From Bacteroidales bacterium (GTDB taxonomy: Bacteria; Bacteroidota; Bacteroidia; Bacteroidales; UBA3824), in the NCBI GenBank assembly GCA_024413595.1, contig JAKSUC010000024.1:1-44390 (forward strand): a DNA stretch of 44,390 bases, given 5' to 3'. Under the pieces are notes generated by a model. The model was not told the DNA's origin. It ran no database searches and saw only the letters and a list, made by a program, of their open reading frames with translations. The position numbers and the translations under genes were made by a program. Positions 35,700 to 43,540 of the stretch are shown in pieces (the stretch's first letter is position 1; every line of letters starts with the position of its first letter).

Positions 35700-36018
35700 G
35701 CAGTTCCGCCCTAAGTGGAATGGTAAATTGAATAGAAAAAAAATTTGCAATTTATTTGCATTACTGAAACTAAATTCCGATATTCGCAATACGAAATAAG
35801 AGGAATAGTTTCTATTCTATTCTTTGGACATACAGCGTGATTTCGGACTGATGAAATTCTGGTAAAATTTTAAGACGCCGATATACGTAATTGTATGTTC
35901 TGTCCACCCTTTTGGGGGCACGGAACTGCATTTGCTATATCTTTTTGCGTCTTAGGTTTACCAGAGCCTCGTCAGTCGAAAAGAGTTTCAAGCAATGGAG
36001 GGATGTGTCCCTTTATTG
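35700..36018 (+). ncRNA. candidate structured RNA, type 2 unit A
   Basis: Begins at GCAGTTCCGCCC and ends in a hairpin. A 5' part contains small hairpins (TTCCGC/GTGGAA; GAATAG/CTATTC at 35803-35817). Then comes a rod of stacked stems: P1 35846-35854 with 35969-35977, P2 CTGGTAAA/TTTACCAG (35859-35866 with 35957-35964), P3 TAAGACGC/GCGTCTTA (35871-35878 with 35947-35954), P4 GATATA/TATATC (35880-35885 with 35936-35941). The cap is GTTCTGTCCACCC facing GGGGGCACGGAAC. The 3' end is an 11-bp stem (35993-36003 with 36008-36018). Compared with unit B, P1 and P3 show compensatory changes. Plus-strand orientation is inferred from the 3' hairpin and the downstream genes. Confidence 0.65.
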
Positions 36019-36057
36019 TTTTATCCAGGTCTCCGCAAGGCTACCGCAAGCATTTTT

Positions 36058-36375
36058 GCAGTTCCGCCCATTAGTGGAATGGTCAATTGAATAGAAAATA
36101 TTTTGCAATTTATTTGCATTTATGAAACTAATATCCGATATTCGCAATACGAAATAAGAGGAATAGTTTCTATTCTATTCTTTGAACATACAGCGTATTC
36201 GGATCGGTGAAATCTGGTAAATTTTAATGGTGCCCGATATATGCAAAGGTATGTTCTGTCCACCCTTTTGGGGGCACGGAACTGCATTTGCTATATCCCT
36301 TTGGCACCATAGGTTTACCAGAGCCTCACCGGTTGAAGAGAACTAAAAGCAATGGAGGGATGTGTCCCTTTTTGC
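36058..36375 (+). ncRNA. candidate structured RNA, type 2 unit B
   Basis: The second tandem copy, 358 nt after unit A and nearly identical over the first ~130 nt and the apical hairpin. P1 is 36202-36210 with 36326-36334, P2 36214-36221 with 36314-36321 (unchanged), P3 ATGGTGCC/GGCACCAT (36227-36234 with 36303-36310), P4 36236-36241 with 36292-36297. P3 differs from unit A at six of eight pairs, all still Watson-Crick. The 3' hairpin (36356-36360 with 36365-36369, extended outward) runs into TTTTT. Unit B ends 62 nt before the dynamin start, so it could act in cis on that gene or as a separate RNA. Confidence 0.65.
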
Positions 36376-36390
36376 GTGTTGGGAGGAGGT

Positions 36391-36441
36391 ATGTTTTTTG
36401 AAGATAAATGTATTGATACTAAACTTAATTTAATATTATGA
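36391..36441 (+). CDS. possible 16-residue leader peptide
   Basis: GGGAGGAGG at 36381-36389 is an unusually strong Shine-Dalgarno sequence for Bacteroidetes, which rarely depend on one. It precedes ATG at 36391. The frame encodes MFFEDKCIDTKLNLIL and stops with TGA inside ATGA, overlapping the start of the dynamin gene at 36438. This layout is typical of translational coupling. Too short to be supported by similarity. Confidence 0.35.
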   Translation: MFFEDKCIDTKLNLIL

Positions 36442-38309
36442 CAGAAGAACAATTAAGAGCAATTTCTCAAAAGAAACTTGATCTTATAAAGAACAATGTC
36501 GATAACTTGAAAACTTATATTGATAAGTTGTCGGAGTTCAGAAAAGATCAATATGAGATTAAGCAAGTTGAGTGGACTGAGAAACTCAAGGGAATTAAAA
36601 AGGTAGTCAATGATAAAAACTACTTTTTGTTTATCGGTAGGTTTTCAGCAGGCAAAAGTTCGTTTATAAACGCACTTTTGGGTAAGGATTTGTTGCCAAC
36701 GGCGGCTCATCCTTGTACCGCTGTGGTTACAGAGGTGTCGTTTGTTGATGGTATGCCTAAACGAGTTGGCAAAATCGTTTATCCTAGTGGAGAGGTTATT
36801 GAGAAGGATCGAATTGAGCTGATGGATATTATTCAGGGAAAGGTTCAGATTGAAACTGGTGCTATTCATCATATTGAAATAGAGGTTGATATCAACGAGT
36901 TTGGTGACAATAAGGATTCTTTTGCTTCCTTTGTCAACAAAATTATTCTGGTGGATTGCCCAGGATTCGATTCTCCATATAAATTCTCTGAGCATATTCT
37001 TTATGAATATATAGAGAAGGCAAGTTTCACATTCTATCTGATGCCTGCAAATGACTTTGGCGGTTATAATGAAGTTCAAAGACTTACTAAACTTCGTCAA
37101 AAAACAACTACACTTATTCCATTGATTTCCAAGTCAGATTTGATTGAGGATGAAGAGGAAAAGGAAGATATCGCTCAAAGGTTCCAGACTATTCTCAGTG
37201 GTAACTTTAATAATCAAGAGGCTATATTTGTATCTACATATAAGTACAATGAGTATGTTGAGAAAAATAACGTACTCAATGAGAAGAGAATGTTGAACCA
37301 AGTTACTTTAGAAGAGAATGCTGAAGTTAACAACCTTTTTGTTGCTTCAGGAATAAATGGAGTCTTCCGTGAGATGGCTAAAAATTCAGCAGAGAGTGAA
37401 CTTAATGCGAGAAGATTAGACCAGATATTGTTCAATTTCAATGATTTGGTAGACGAATTGCGCAAGTCGGCAATTAACGAGCGTAACTACTGGAAAAAAG
37501 AACTCGATAAGATTGGGTTCGATATTGATAGTCAGAATTATAAAGATATTGAGTCTTTCGATTCTGCAATGGATAAGTATATCTATGATCAATCAGAGTC
37601 GGTTGGAAAAGAACTAAAGAATTCTATTGTAGTTGGAATTTCCAGTGTCTTGAATTCAAAGAGCGGACGACCAGATGTGGGTAAAATCAATTCAGTTTTC
37701 TCTGATGAGTTTAGAAAAATAACTGAGAAGTACAATCCTGTTTGGGAGAAACGTTTCAATGAATTTTTCAAGGATTTGTCAGAAAGAATGTATATTGAAA
37801 ATCCTGACTTTAAAGTCCCAACTATCAATTTTGGACTTCCTGGAAGTTATATACCAGCGGGTATTCTCGAGGGAATTTGCAAGGGAGGTACCGAGTCTAT
37901 TTTCTTGTCAATTGCTGGTTTTTCTTTAATTGGCGCTGAGAGTGCCATAGCTGGAATAACTTTGGTAGGTAGTATTTTAGCTCCTATTGCTGTTTTTGGT
38001 GGTATTGCACTTTTGGGATATGTAGGTATCAAGAATATAAATCCAATTAAAGATGCTATCGCAGATCAAAAAACCAAAAGAGAAAGAGAGATTCAGAATC
38101 AAATTGCAGGAATCCTTGATAATGATACAAAGTTGAATTTCAAGGATGTAATTGCCAAAACTCTAGCCGAGTATAAGGAAGCTATCAAGAGTGCGGTGTT
38201 CAACAAGCGTTCTGATGATACTAGGATAAAGGAGAGAAATTACAGCGAATGTAAAGAGTTTATGGATAAATTGGAAGCTATCCAGAATAATATGAATCAA
38301 ATGAAGTAA
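36438..38309 (+). CDS. dynamin-like GTPase, first of a pair
   Basis: A 623-residue large GTPase. G1 is GRFSAGKSSFINALLG (residues 67-82), G2 Thr lies in HPCTAVVTEV (~94), G3 is VDCPGFDSP (~171), and G4 is ISKSDLIED (~231), close to the usual T/NKxD. Helical stalk regions flank the G domain. A hydrophobic hairpin at about 486-533 (SIFLSIAGFSLIGAESAIAG, then TLVGSILAPIAVFGGIALLG) serves as the membrane paddle or anchor. Bacterial dynamin-like proteins remodel or tether membranes and often occur in pairs; some protect against phages. The partner starts 1 bp after this stop. Codon use is less AT-biased than in the core genes, consistent with transfer. The RNA-like repeats sit directly upstream. 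Confidence 0.85.
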   Translation: MTEEQLRAISQKKLDLIKNNVDNLKTYIDKLSEFRKDQYEIKQVEWTEKLKGIKKVVNDKNYFLFIGRFSAGKSSFINALLGKDLLPTAAHPCTAVVTEVSFVDGMPKRVGKIVYPSGEVIEKDRIELMDIIQGKVQIETGAIHHIEIEVDINEFGDNKDSFASFVNKIILVDCPGFDSPYKFSEHILYEYIEKASFTFYLMPANDFGGYNEVQRLTKLRQKTTTLIPLISKSDLIEDEEEKEDIAQRFQTILSGNFNNQEAIFVSTYKYNEYVEKNNVLNEKRMLNQVTLEENAEVNNLFVASGINGVFREMAKNSAESELNARRLDQILFNFNDLVDELRKSAINERNYWKKELDKIGFDIDSQNYKDIESFDSAMDKYIYDQSESVGKELKNSIVVGISSVLNSKSGRPDVGKINSVFSDEFRKITEKYNPVWEKRFNEFFKDLSERMYIENPDFKVPTINFGLPGSYIPAGILEGICKGGTESIFLSIAGFSLIGAESAIAGITLVGSILAPIAVFGGIALLGYVGIKNINPIKDAIADQKTKREREIQNQIAGILDNDTKLNFKDVIAKTLAEYKEAIKSAVFNKRSDDTRIKERNYSECKEFMDKLEAIQNNMNQMK

Positions 38310-38310
38310 T

Positions 38311-40002
38311 ATGGAACTGAATTATTTAGACTTATATACTTCGTTGGTGAGAGCTAATAGTCTCTTGCCCAATCCCTCGTCTGAGATCAATAACAAGATT
38401 GAAGGATTTAAAACTACTGTGACAAATACTCCCGATAATCCTGAGCATTATGTTGGAGAGTATTACAATGGTATTTCGGAGGCTGTTTATGAAATTGCTG
38501 ACAAGATTCAAGACTATGTTGATGATTTGAAAAAGTTATCATCTAAGTTCGCAAATTTGCGCGGTATTACCAACGATAGCAAAATAAATATAATGCTTCT
38601 TGGTGAAACTTCAGCAGGAAAGACTACTTTCTTGGAAAGAGTCTATGGTGAAAATTGTGGTGATACAGGTCCAAATCCTATTACCGCATTCGCTGTTGTT
38701 CATAAAACTACCAATCAAGCAAAATCGTATTTAAAAGTAAATTTCACAGAGAATTTTGCTTTTGAGGATGATTCCACTTCTGAAGCCTTCAAGCACTTTT
38801 TGAAAAAGTATGATTTTGTCAAGCAGTTTGAAATTAATAAAAACGAGTTCTCAACTCATGGAGAGGAATTTTCGTTGTCGGGGCGTGATAAATTTATGGA
38901 TTTCATCAAGGAGGCAAATAATTATCCTACGGCCTTTGATGAGATTATTTGGTATCATAAAGATTCAAGACGTCAATTGAAATTTACCAAATATGCTGAT
39001 TTCATTGATATGCCTGGCTCGGGAGGTATGACTGTGCATTCGGACAAAATCGATGTGTCGATTAATCGTTATGGTAAGGATGTGGATGTTGTGTTATATT
39101 TGATAAAACCAGACCAAGGAATACCTAGCTCGTATTCCCTTTTGAAGGTTTTGAAGAAGCAACTTGATTCCGTTTCCTCTAATCCTATGTTCTATTTTGT
39201 TTATCAACAGAAGAATAATGATGTTTTTGCGGAGAAGGTTTCTTCCCTAAAAGAGTTCATCAATAAAGATGAAGCCACTGATGCTATAGAACCATTCAAC
39301 ACTGAGGAAAGAGAGCGTTTTTCGAAAGCGTTGGTTCTTGACGCTAGGGGAGCGAAAGATGATCAGACTATGGCGAATATTGCCTTGTCAAGTTTGTTGA
39401 AGCGTTTCTTTGTTGAGAAGGGTAAGCAATTCTATTCATCTTTGTACGCGGTAAACACGCCAAAGGAATTCGAGATTTTGGAATCTGGCGGTAATAATGC
39501 GCCAATGGTGAATTCTCATTTGTTTAATTTCTTGGAAGAAACGGCAAGAGAATGTTATGGTGGCAAATTGCCTGAGATTAGCAAGGTTAAAGATTCGTTT
39601 AAGCAAAAGTTTTGTATTGAAGGTGATTTTACGATTCCTTCGTTTTACGATGATCTGAAGTCAACTATCGTGAGCTTGAAAAACGAAATCAATATTAGTG
39701 TTGATTCTCTTTTTGAGTATCTTGCAACCAGTTCAGGATTTTTGGGATCAAAAACTAGATTCTTCGATCCTACAAAGTATGGTATGGAATTTTATACCAG
39801 GTACAAGACAGAGAATAGTTGGAAGTCGTTGATGTACAATATTCAGGTTTTGCACTGGCTTCGTCTGTCATACAACGGCAATCAGTTAAAAGATTTGTAT
39901 GCCAAGAACGTAGCGGATTCAATAATGCGCACATTCCGCGAGTACCTTGACCGTATGGAGTCAATAACCAACGAAATTCCAGTTGAGGCTGGATTGGAGT
40001 AA
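38311..40002 (+). CDS. dynamin-like GTPase, second of a pair
   Basis: A 563-residue protein. G1 is LLGETSAGKTTFLERVYG (P-loop at about residues 97-104), a plausible G2 Thr lies in GPNPITAFAVV, and G3 is IDMPGSGGMT (~232). The G4 region reads FVYQQKNNDVFAEK, lacking a clean T/NKxD, so nucleotide specificity may be weakened. No strong membrane hairpin is seen; the rest is helical. It follows the first GTPase with a 1-bp gap, so both must be made together. In known two-gene bacterial dynamin systems the partners form hetero-oligomers with one membrane-inserting subunit; the same division is likely here. Confidence 0.8.
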   Translation: MELNYLDLYTSLVRANSLLPNPSSEINNKIEGFKTTVTNTPDNPEHYVGEYYNGISEAVYEIADKIQDYVDDLKKLSSKFANLRGITNDSKINIMLLGETSAGKTTFLERVYGENCGDTGPNPITAFAVVHKTTNQAKSYLKVNFTENFAFEDDSTSEAFKHFLKKYDFVKQFEINKNEFSTHGEEFSLSGRDKFMDFIKEANNYPTAFDEIIWYHKDSRRQLKFTKYADFIDMPGSGGMTVHSDKIDVSINRYGKDVDVVLYLIKPDQGIPSSYSLLKVLKKQLDSVSSNPMFYFVYQQKNNDVFAEKVSSLKEFINKDEATDAIEPFNTEERERFSKALVLDARGAKDDQTMANIALSSLLKRFFVEKGKQFYSSLYAVNTPKEFEILESGGNNAPMVNSHLFNFLEETARECYGGKLPEISKVKDSFKQKFCIEGDFTIPSFYDDLKSTIVSLKNEINISVDSLFEYLATSSGFLGSKTRFFDPTKYGMEFYTRYKTENSWKSLMYNIQVLHWLRLSYNGNQLKDLYAKNVADSIMRTFREYLDRMESITNEIPVEAGLE

Positions 40003-40019
40003 TAAATTTTTATTTTCTT

Positions 40020-40049
40020 GGCTCAGCGTTCCGAGGAGGACGCTGAGCT
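40020..40049 (+). terminator. hairpin after the dynamin pair
   Basis: GGCTCAGCGT and ACGCTGAGCT pair around a short GA-rich loop just after the second dynamin gene. The T run is not conspicuous, so termination may be incomplete. Confidence 0.45.
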
Positions 40050-40085
40050 GAGGAAAATATTGGTAAATATTTAAATGTTTAAATT

Positions 40086-40388
40086 ATGAATGTAAATCAA
40101 GTGGTAGACAATTATTCTGCGATTGATGACTTTCTTTTAGCAAAAAGATTGCCTAAACAAGAATATCAGGAGGTTGGAGGTGCTTATTATGTGGAACAAA
40201 GTATCAAAGGAAATGTAGTTAGCGTAGGAAACTTTGATGTTAAAATCATTCGCAGAAAAAACGAAATTGAAGTTAGTGTTCGTTTGTTATGGCCTAAATC
40301 CATTTTTTCTACAACATTTCAAACTTTCGAGTTTAAAGATGGTAAATTGATAATTAATGATGGTGATTATTTGATAAAAATAAGTTAA
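40086..40388 (+). CDS. small protein of unknown function
   Basis: A 100-residue protein with a short helical start (VVDNYSAIDDFLLAKRLP) and then beta-strand-rich sequence (VVSVGNFDVKIIRRKNEIEV, then KDGKLIINDGDYLIKIS). No signal peptide and no known domain. It lies 83 bp after the second dynamin gene and 97 bp before the OLD-like gene on the same strand, so it may be an accessory of the module. The gap before it contains GCTCAGCGTTCC/GGACGCTGAGC (around 40021-40048), a hairpin that may end the dynamin transcript. Confidence 0.6.
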   Translation: MNVNQVVDNYSAIDDFLLAKRLPKQEYQEVGGAYYVEQSIKGNVVSVGNFDVKIIRRKNEIEVSVRLLWPKSIFSTTFQTFEFKDGKLIINDGDYLIKIS

Positions 40389-40485
40389 TAACTATATTGT
40401 ATTTTAGTTAAACTTTTTTTTATTTTATTTATTTTTGTTGAAAAATTATCCGATATTAGCAACGCTAATCTTAAATTATTGGGTT

Positions 40486-41571
40486 ATGAAAATAAAGAAG
40501 TTGATAATAGATAATTTCCGTGGGTTCAAGCACGCTGAAATTGATTTCAATGATTTTAACTGCATTGTTGGAAAGAACGATGTGGGCAAGTCAACGATAT
40601 TGGAGGCGTTGCGTTTATTTTTTGACGATAAAAATGTTATGTCTGATGATAATTTTAATTTAAATGTATTAGAATATGAAGAAGAAGAAGGATGTCTAGT
40701 CTCTGGCGACGAAATGTTTATTGAAATACAATTCAAGGGAGTTGTTCCTTATTTCTTCCAAGGTAACGATTATTATAATTTTTTTAGAGGAGATTTTGAA
40801 AGTGAAGATCATACTTTTTGCATAAGAAAAGAATGTCTTCATAGCGATTCCTTTGCATTTGTTCAAGATGAAGTAGACGTTCCTCGTGTTTCTTACAAAA
40901 TAAAAGGTAAAATATTTGATGGTTGCAAAAAGCCTCTGTCATTACAAACAAAAGAAGAGTATGACAATTATGTTAATTCTTTAAATATTAATTTAATAGA
41001 CATTAAAAATAAAGCGAAAAACGATACAGATAAGTATAATGATTGGTTTTTTTTGGCAGATTTAACATTTTTGGATTATACTTATAACGAGATCTGTAAA
41101 TTAAAATCGTATAAGGAAGAATGGATAACTATGGATTATCCTCATATTTCTTTTTTTATGCCTAGGTTTGAGGTTTTCTCTTCAGAAATAGATAATGACT
41201 ATTATTTGCAAAAATTACTTGATATAGAGTATAATCATATAGATAGCCAATTATTACAATATAAAAGAGAAATTGCAAAAAAAATTGAGTTGCAGATACT
41301 CAGATATTATAATAAGGAAGAACAATATGCTGGTATGTTGGCAGAAAAGTTATTAAGTGGCGAATTGCTATTTAGTGACGAATTTCGCAATATTGTCAAT
41401 AGTATTGATAAAGATGATTTGAAGGAGCAACTATTTGAAGAAATTGAAATGTTGGACAAACTTGGTATGTTATCAATATCAGGGGTTAGTGATAAATTGG
41501 CACAAAAGATAACTAAAAAAATCGGCAATAAAATATCATTGAAAACAATACCTATTAGATTAGGTAAATAA
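40486..41571 (+). CDS. OLD-like AAA ATPase, N-terminal part (frameshifted gene)
   Basis: The start at 40486 gives MKIKKLIIDNFRGFKHAEID, the usual beginning of OLD/RecF-type ATPases; an in-frame ATG at 40435 adds an unlikely leader. Walker A is VGKNDVGKSTILEALRLFF (about residues 26-44). The rest is the arm region seen before the ABC signature, ending ISLKTIPIRLGK at a TAA (41569-41571). The expected next segment (TDNGIPFSQRGQG, containing the ABC signature) continues in another frame from 41568. One extra A in the AAA at 41566-41568 would restore an uninterrupted reading frame of about 935 codons, so this is one gene broken by a 1-base deletion or a sequencing error. Confidence 0.8.
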   Translation: MKIKKLIIDNFRGFKHAEIDFNDFNCIVGKNDVGKSTILEALRLFFDDKNVMSDDNFNLNVLEYEEEEGCLVSGDEMFIEIQFKGVVPYFFQGNDYYNFFRGDFESEDHTFCIRKECLHSDSFAFVQDEVDVPRVSYKIKGKIFDGCKKPLSLQTKEEYDNYVNSLNINLIDIKNKAKNDTDKYNDWFFLADLTFLDYTYNEICKLKSYKEEWITMDYPHISFFMPRFEVFSSEIDNDYYLQKLLDIEYNHIDSQLLQYKREIAKKIELQILRYYNKEEQYAGMLAEKLLSGELLFSDEFRNIVNSIDKDDLKEQLFEEIEMLDKLGMLSISGVSDKLAQKITKKIGNKISLKTIPIRLGK

Positions 41572-41615
41572 CCGATAATGGTATTCCTTTTTCTCAAAGA
41601 GGACAAGGTTTTCAA

Positions 41616-43292
41616 TTGCAATTAAAAAATGCTTTGATTGATTTGCTTATGGAGTCAAATTCTGATAGTAAGGGTGGCTTTTTTGCTTTCGAAGAACCAG
41701 AGACTCATCTTCATCCTTCTGCCCAACTGGAGATGTATCAGAAAATAAGAAATCTTTCAAACAAAGATGTCCAAGTATTCATTACGACACATTCTCCTTC
41801 AATTGTGTCTCAATGTAATGTAAATGATTTGATTCAAGTAGTTAAAGAGGGGGATTTTGCCAAGGTTAATCAATTGTCTTCTGAAAATGCTGATGTGTCA
41901 TTTATAAGCAATGTTATTCAGGATTTAGGTATTGGACCGAATGATTCATTGTCTCAATATCTAAGCCATACCCAATCGTTGTTCCTTGTTGAAGGTAAGA
42001 ATGATATTTATACATTCAATGTAGTTTTAAAACGCTATAATGAAGAAAGAAGTAAAAAATCACAACCGCAATTTCCAACTTTTGAAGAATTAAAGTGTAC
42101 TATGATTCCTATTGGAGGATGTTCGTCTGTGGAAGATTGGTCAAAATTTAATATTGTTACAAAACTAAATAAACCATTTTTAGTTTTGCTTGATTCTGAC
42201 AAAAAGCAATTGGCAGAGTTAGGAAATCAGCAAAAACTTCAAAATATTTTTCAAGATCTTGATAATAGAATTCTATCTGAAAATAAAACCAAAATTAAAT
42301 TTTCAGAAGATTGTTTCCGTGTCTTGAAAAGGCGTGAATTGGAGAACTATCTTAAGCCAGAAGCTATTGAGAAGTTTTATTGTAAAAAAAAGGCAGAAGA
42401 TTCTATTTCACAAGAAAAAAAGGATGAGATATTAAAGGTTAATTCTATTTTGGGAGAAACGAATCCTGTTGATATAGCTTCTATTTCATTTATATATGAC
42501 AATGAAATTGGCGAATTAAAAGCAATAAGAAATCAGAAGATTGATGAAGCCAAAAATGCTATCCCCAAGGATCAATTTAGAGAAACTGTAAAAGCTGTTG
42601 TAGAGCAAGTTAAAAATGATAATCCAATATCTGATAAAATAGCAAGAAAGGTCCAAGAATATCAAAGAGAATACAATGCATTAGATAATCCTTCAGAATT
42701 TCCATTTCGAGAATGGATTTTATGCAAGTACAATTCTATCAATATTCAAGACTATGAAGGGTACAAAGATGTTATAGGAAAGAGAGCCTTTATATATTGC
42801 AGATTGAACAAAATTGATTTGGATGAATATAAAACTCTAAAAAAAGAATGGTTAGATCCAAACTATCTTGTAACGTATCTGATTAACAAATCTGAGATAT
42901 CGCAAGATATCAAAGATTCAACTTCTATTGCAGATTTCGAAGCAAAATTAACTGAAGTAGAAAAAGAGTTAATGTTAAAACGAGAAGAGATAAAAGCAAG
43001 TATAAAGAACACTACAATACCAGAGATGTTCATAAAATTTGAATTCTCTGAGGAAATCAAAAAGAATTGGAACTATGTAGATGTTCCTTTGGCTGTTTAT
43101 TGTACCCATAATCAAAAAAAGTATAATGATGGCCTTGATAAAAAACTCGGAGATTCAGCTAAAAAAGATATCAATGAATATTTCTTTGAAGAAGAGAACG
43201 TTAAATTCGAAGACATTGACTTCAGTTATGGTGATAGCCAAGATGAGTTTCTGGATATATATAATTACATTAAAGTTTTGAGTAGTAGATAA
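41616..43292 (+). CDS. OLD-like AAA ATPase/TOPRIM nuclease, C-terminal part (frameshifted gene)
   Basis: The frame is open from 41568; a TTG at 41616 is the first possible start, but it lies after the ABC signature (SQRGQGFQLQ, 41592-41615), so this is not a natural N-terminus. Walker B is GGFFAFEEPETHLHPSAQ, and the switch His is in FITTHSPSIV. A TOPRIM-like domain follows with LFLVEGKNDIYTF (metal-binding Glu) and FLVLLDSDKK (Asp-x-Asp). The remaining ~350 residues are charged and helical, without a helicase or HEPN motif. OLD-family proteins are ATP-controlled nucleases, many used against phages. No UvrD-like partner is next to it, so it is not a standard Gabija pair. If the frameshift is real, the protein is probably inactive. 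Confidence 0.8.
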   Translation: MQLKNALIDLLMESNSDSKGGFFAFEEPETHLHPSAQLEMYQKIRNLSNKDVQVFITTHSPSIVSQCNVNDLIQVVKEGDFAKVNQLSSENADVSFISNVIQDLGIGPNDSLSQYLSHTQSLFLVEGKNDIYTFNVVLKRYNEERSKKSQPQFPTFEELKCTMIPIGGCSSVEDWSKFNIVTKLNKPFLVLLDSDKKQLAELGNQQKLQNIFQDLDNRILSENKTKIKFSEDCFRVLKRRELENYLKPEAIEKFYCKKKAEDSISQEKKDEILKVNSILGETNPVDIASISFIYDNEIGELKAIRNQKIDEAKNAIPKDQFRETVKAVVEQVKNDNPISDKIARKVQEYQREYNALDNPSEFPFREWILCKYNSINIQDYEGYKDVIGKRAFIYCRLNKIDLDEYKTLKKEWLDPNYLVTYLINKSEISQDIKDSTSIADFEAKLTEVEKELMLKREEIKASIKNTTIPEMFIKFEFSEEIKKNWNYVDVPLAVYCTHNQKKYNDGLDKKLGDSAKKDINEYFFEEENVKFEDIDFSYGDSQDEFLDIYNYIKVLSSR

Positions 43293-43293
43293 T

Positions 43294-43368
43294 CAATATG
43301 TATAGTAAGTTTATAGCGCTAGTTCTTTGAGCCTTGACTTCGGCGCTATAGGCTTTCAATACATATTG
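43294..43368. repeat. nested inverted repeats after the OLD-like gene
   Basis: Outer arms CAATATGTAT (43294-43303) and ATACATATTG (43359-43368) are perfect 10-bp complements. Inner arms TATAGCGC (43312-43319) and GCGCTATA (43343-43350) are perfect 8-bp complements. The structure starts 1 bp after the stop codon. It lacks a following T run, so it may be an mRNA 3' structure or a DNA site such as a recombination end. Confidence 0.6.
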
Positions 43369-43540
43369 TATGTTTTCTATTACATTCTATCGTTCCCAAA
43401 ATGTTGGAGATGGCCAAATAGGATCTAACCCCTTCAGTTTCTTTCCCCGATTAATCCCAATCCTGAAATTTCGGCTGTCAAAATTGCTAAGGACAATTGA
43501 ACGTGACATTCGTTACCAACTTGGTGACGAATTTGAAAAT

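Larger units (their letters stand above)
35117..36437. other. 1.3-kb gap filled by structured repeats
   Basis: No supported protein gene. It contains, in order, the terminator of the 34802 gene, two copies of a hairpin repeat (type 1) separated by a terminator, and two tandem copies of a ~318-nt structured unit (type 2, period 358 nt). A short Shine-Dalgarno-led leader frame then precedes the dynamin gene. Each part is listed separately. Confidence 0.75.

Noticed and set aside
35516..35731. 71-codon plus-strand frame, and the 89-codon minus-strand frame at 35307-35576
   Set aside because: They run through the type 1 hairpin repeats and a strong terminator; stops differ between the two copies, so coding is not conserved.
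35891..36094. 67-codon plus-strand frame across units A and B
   Set aside because: It crosses the paired stems and the 3' hairpin of unit A and is not open in the same way in unit B.
35200..36380. CRISPR array or IS200/IS605-type ends
   Set aside because: Repeat units are ~150 and ~318 nt with no regular spacers, and there is no cas or TnpA/TnpB gene in the window.
41560..41575. Programmed -1 frameshift in the OLD-like gene
   Set aside because: No X-XXY-YYZ heptamer or clear downstream stimulatory hairpin was seen; a simple one-base loss explains the data.
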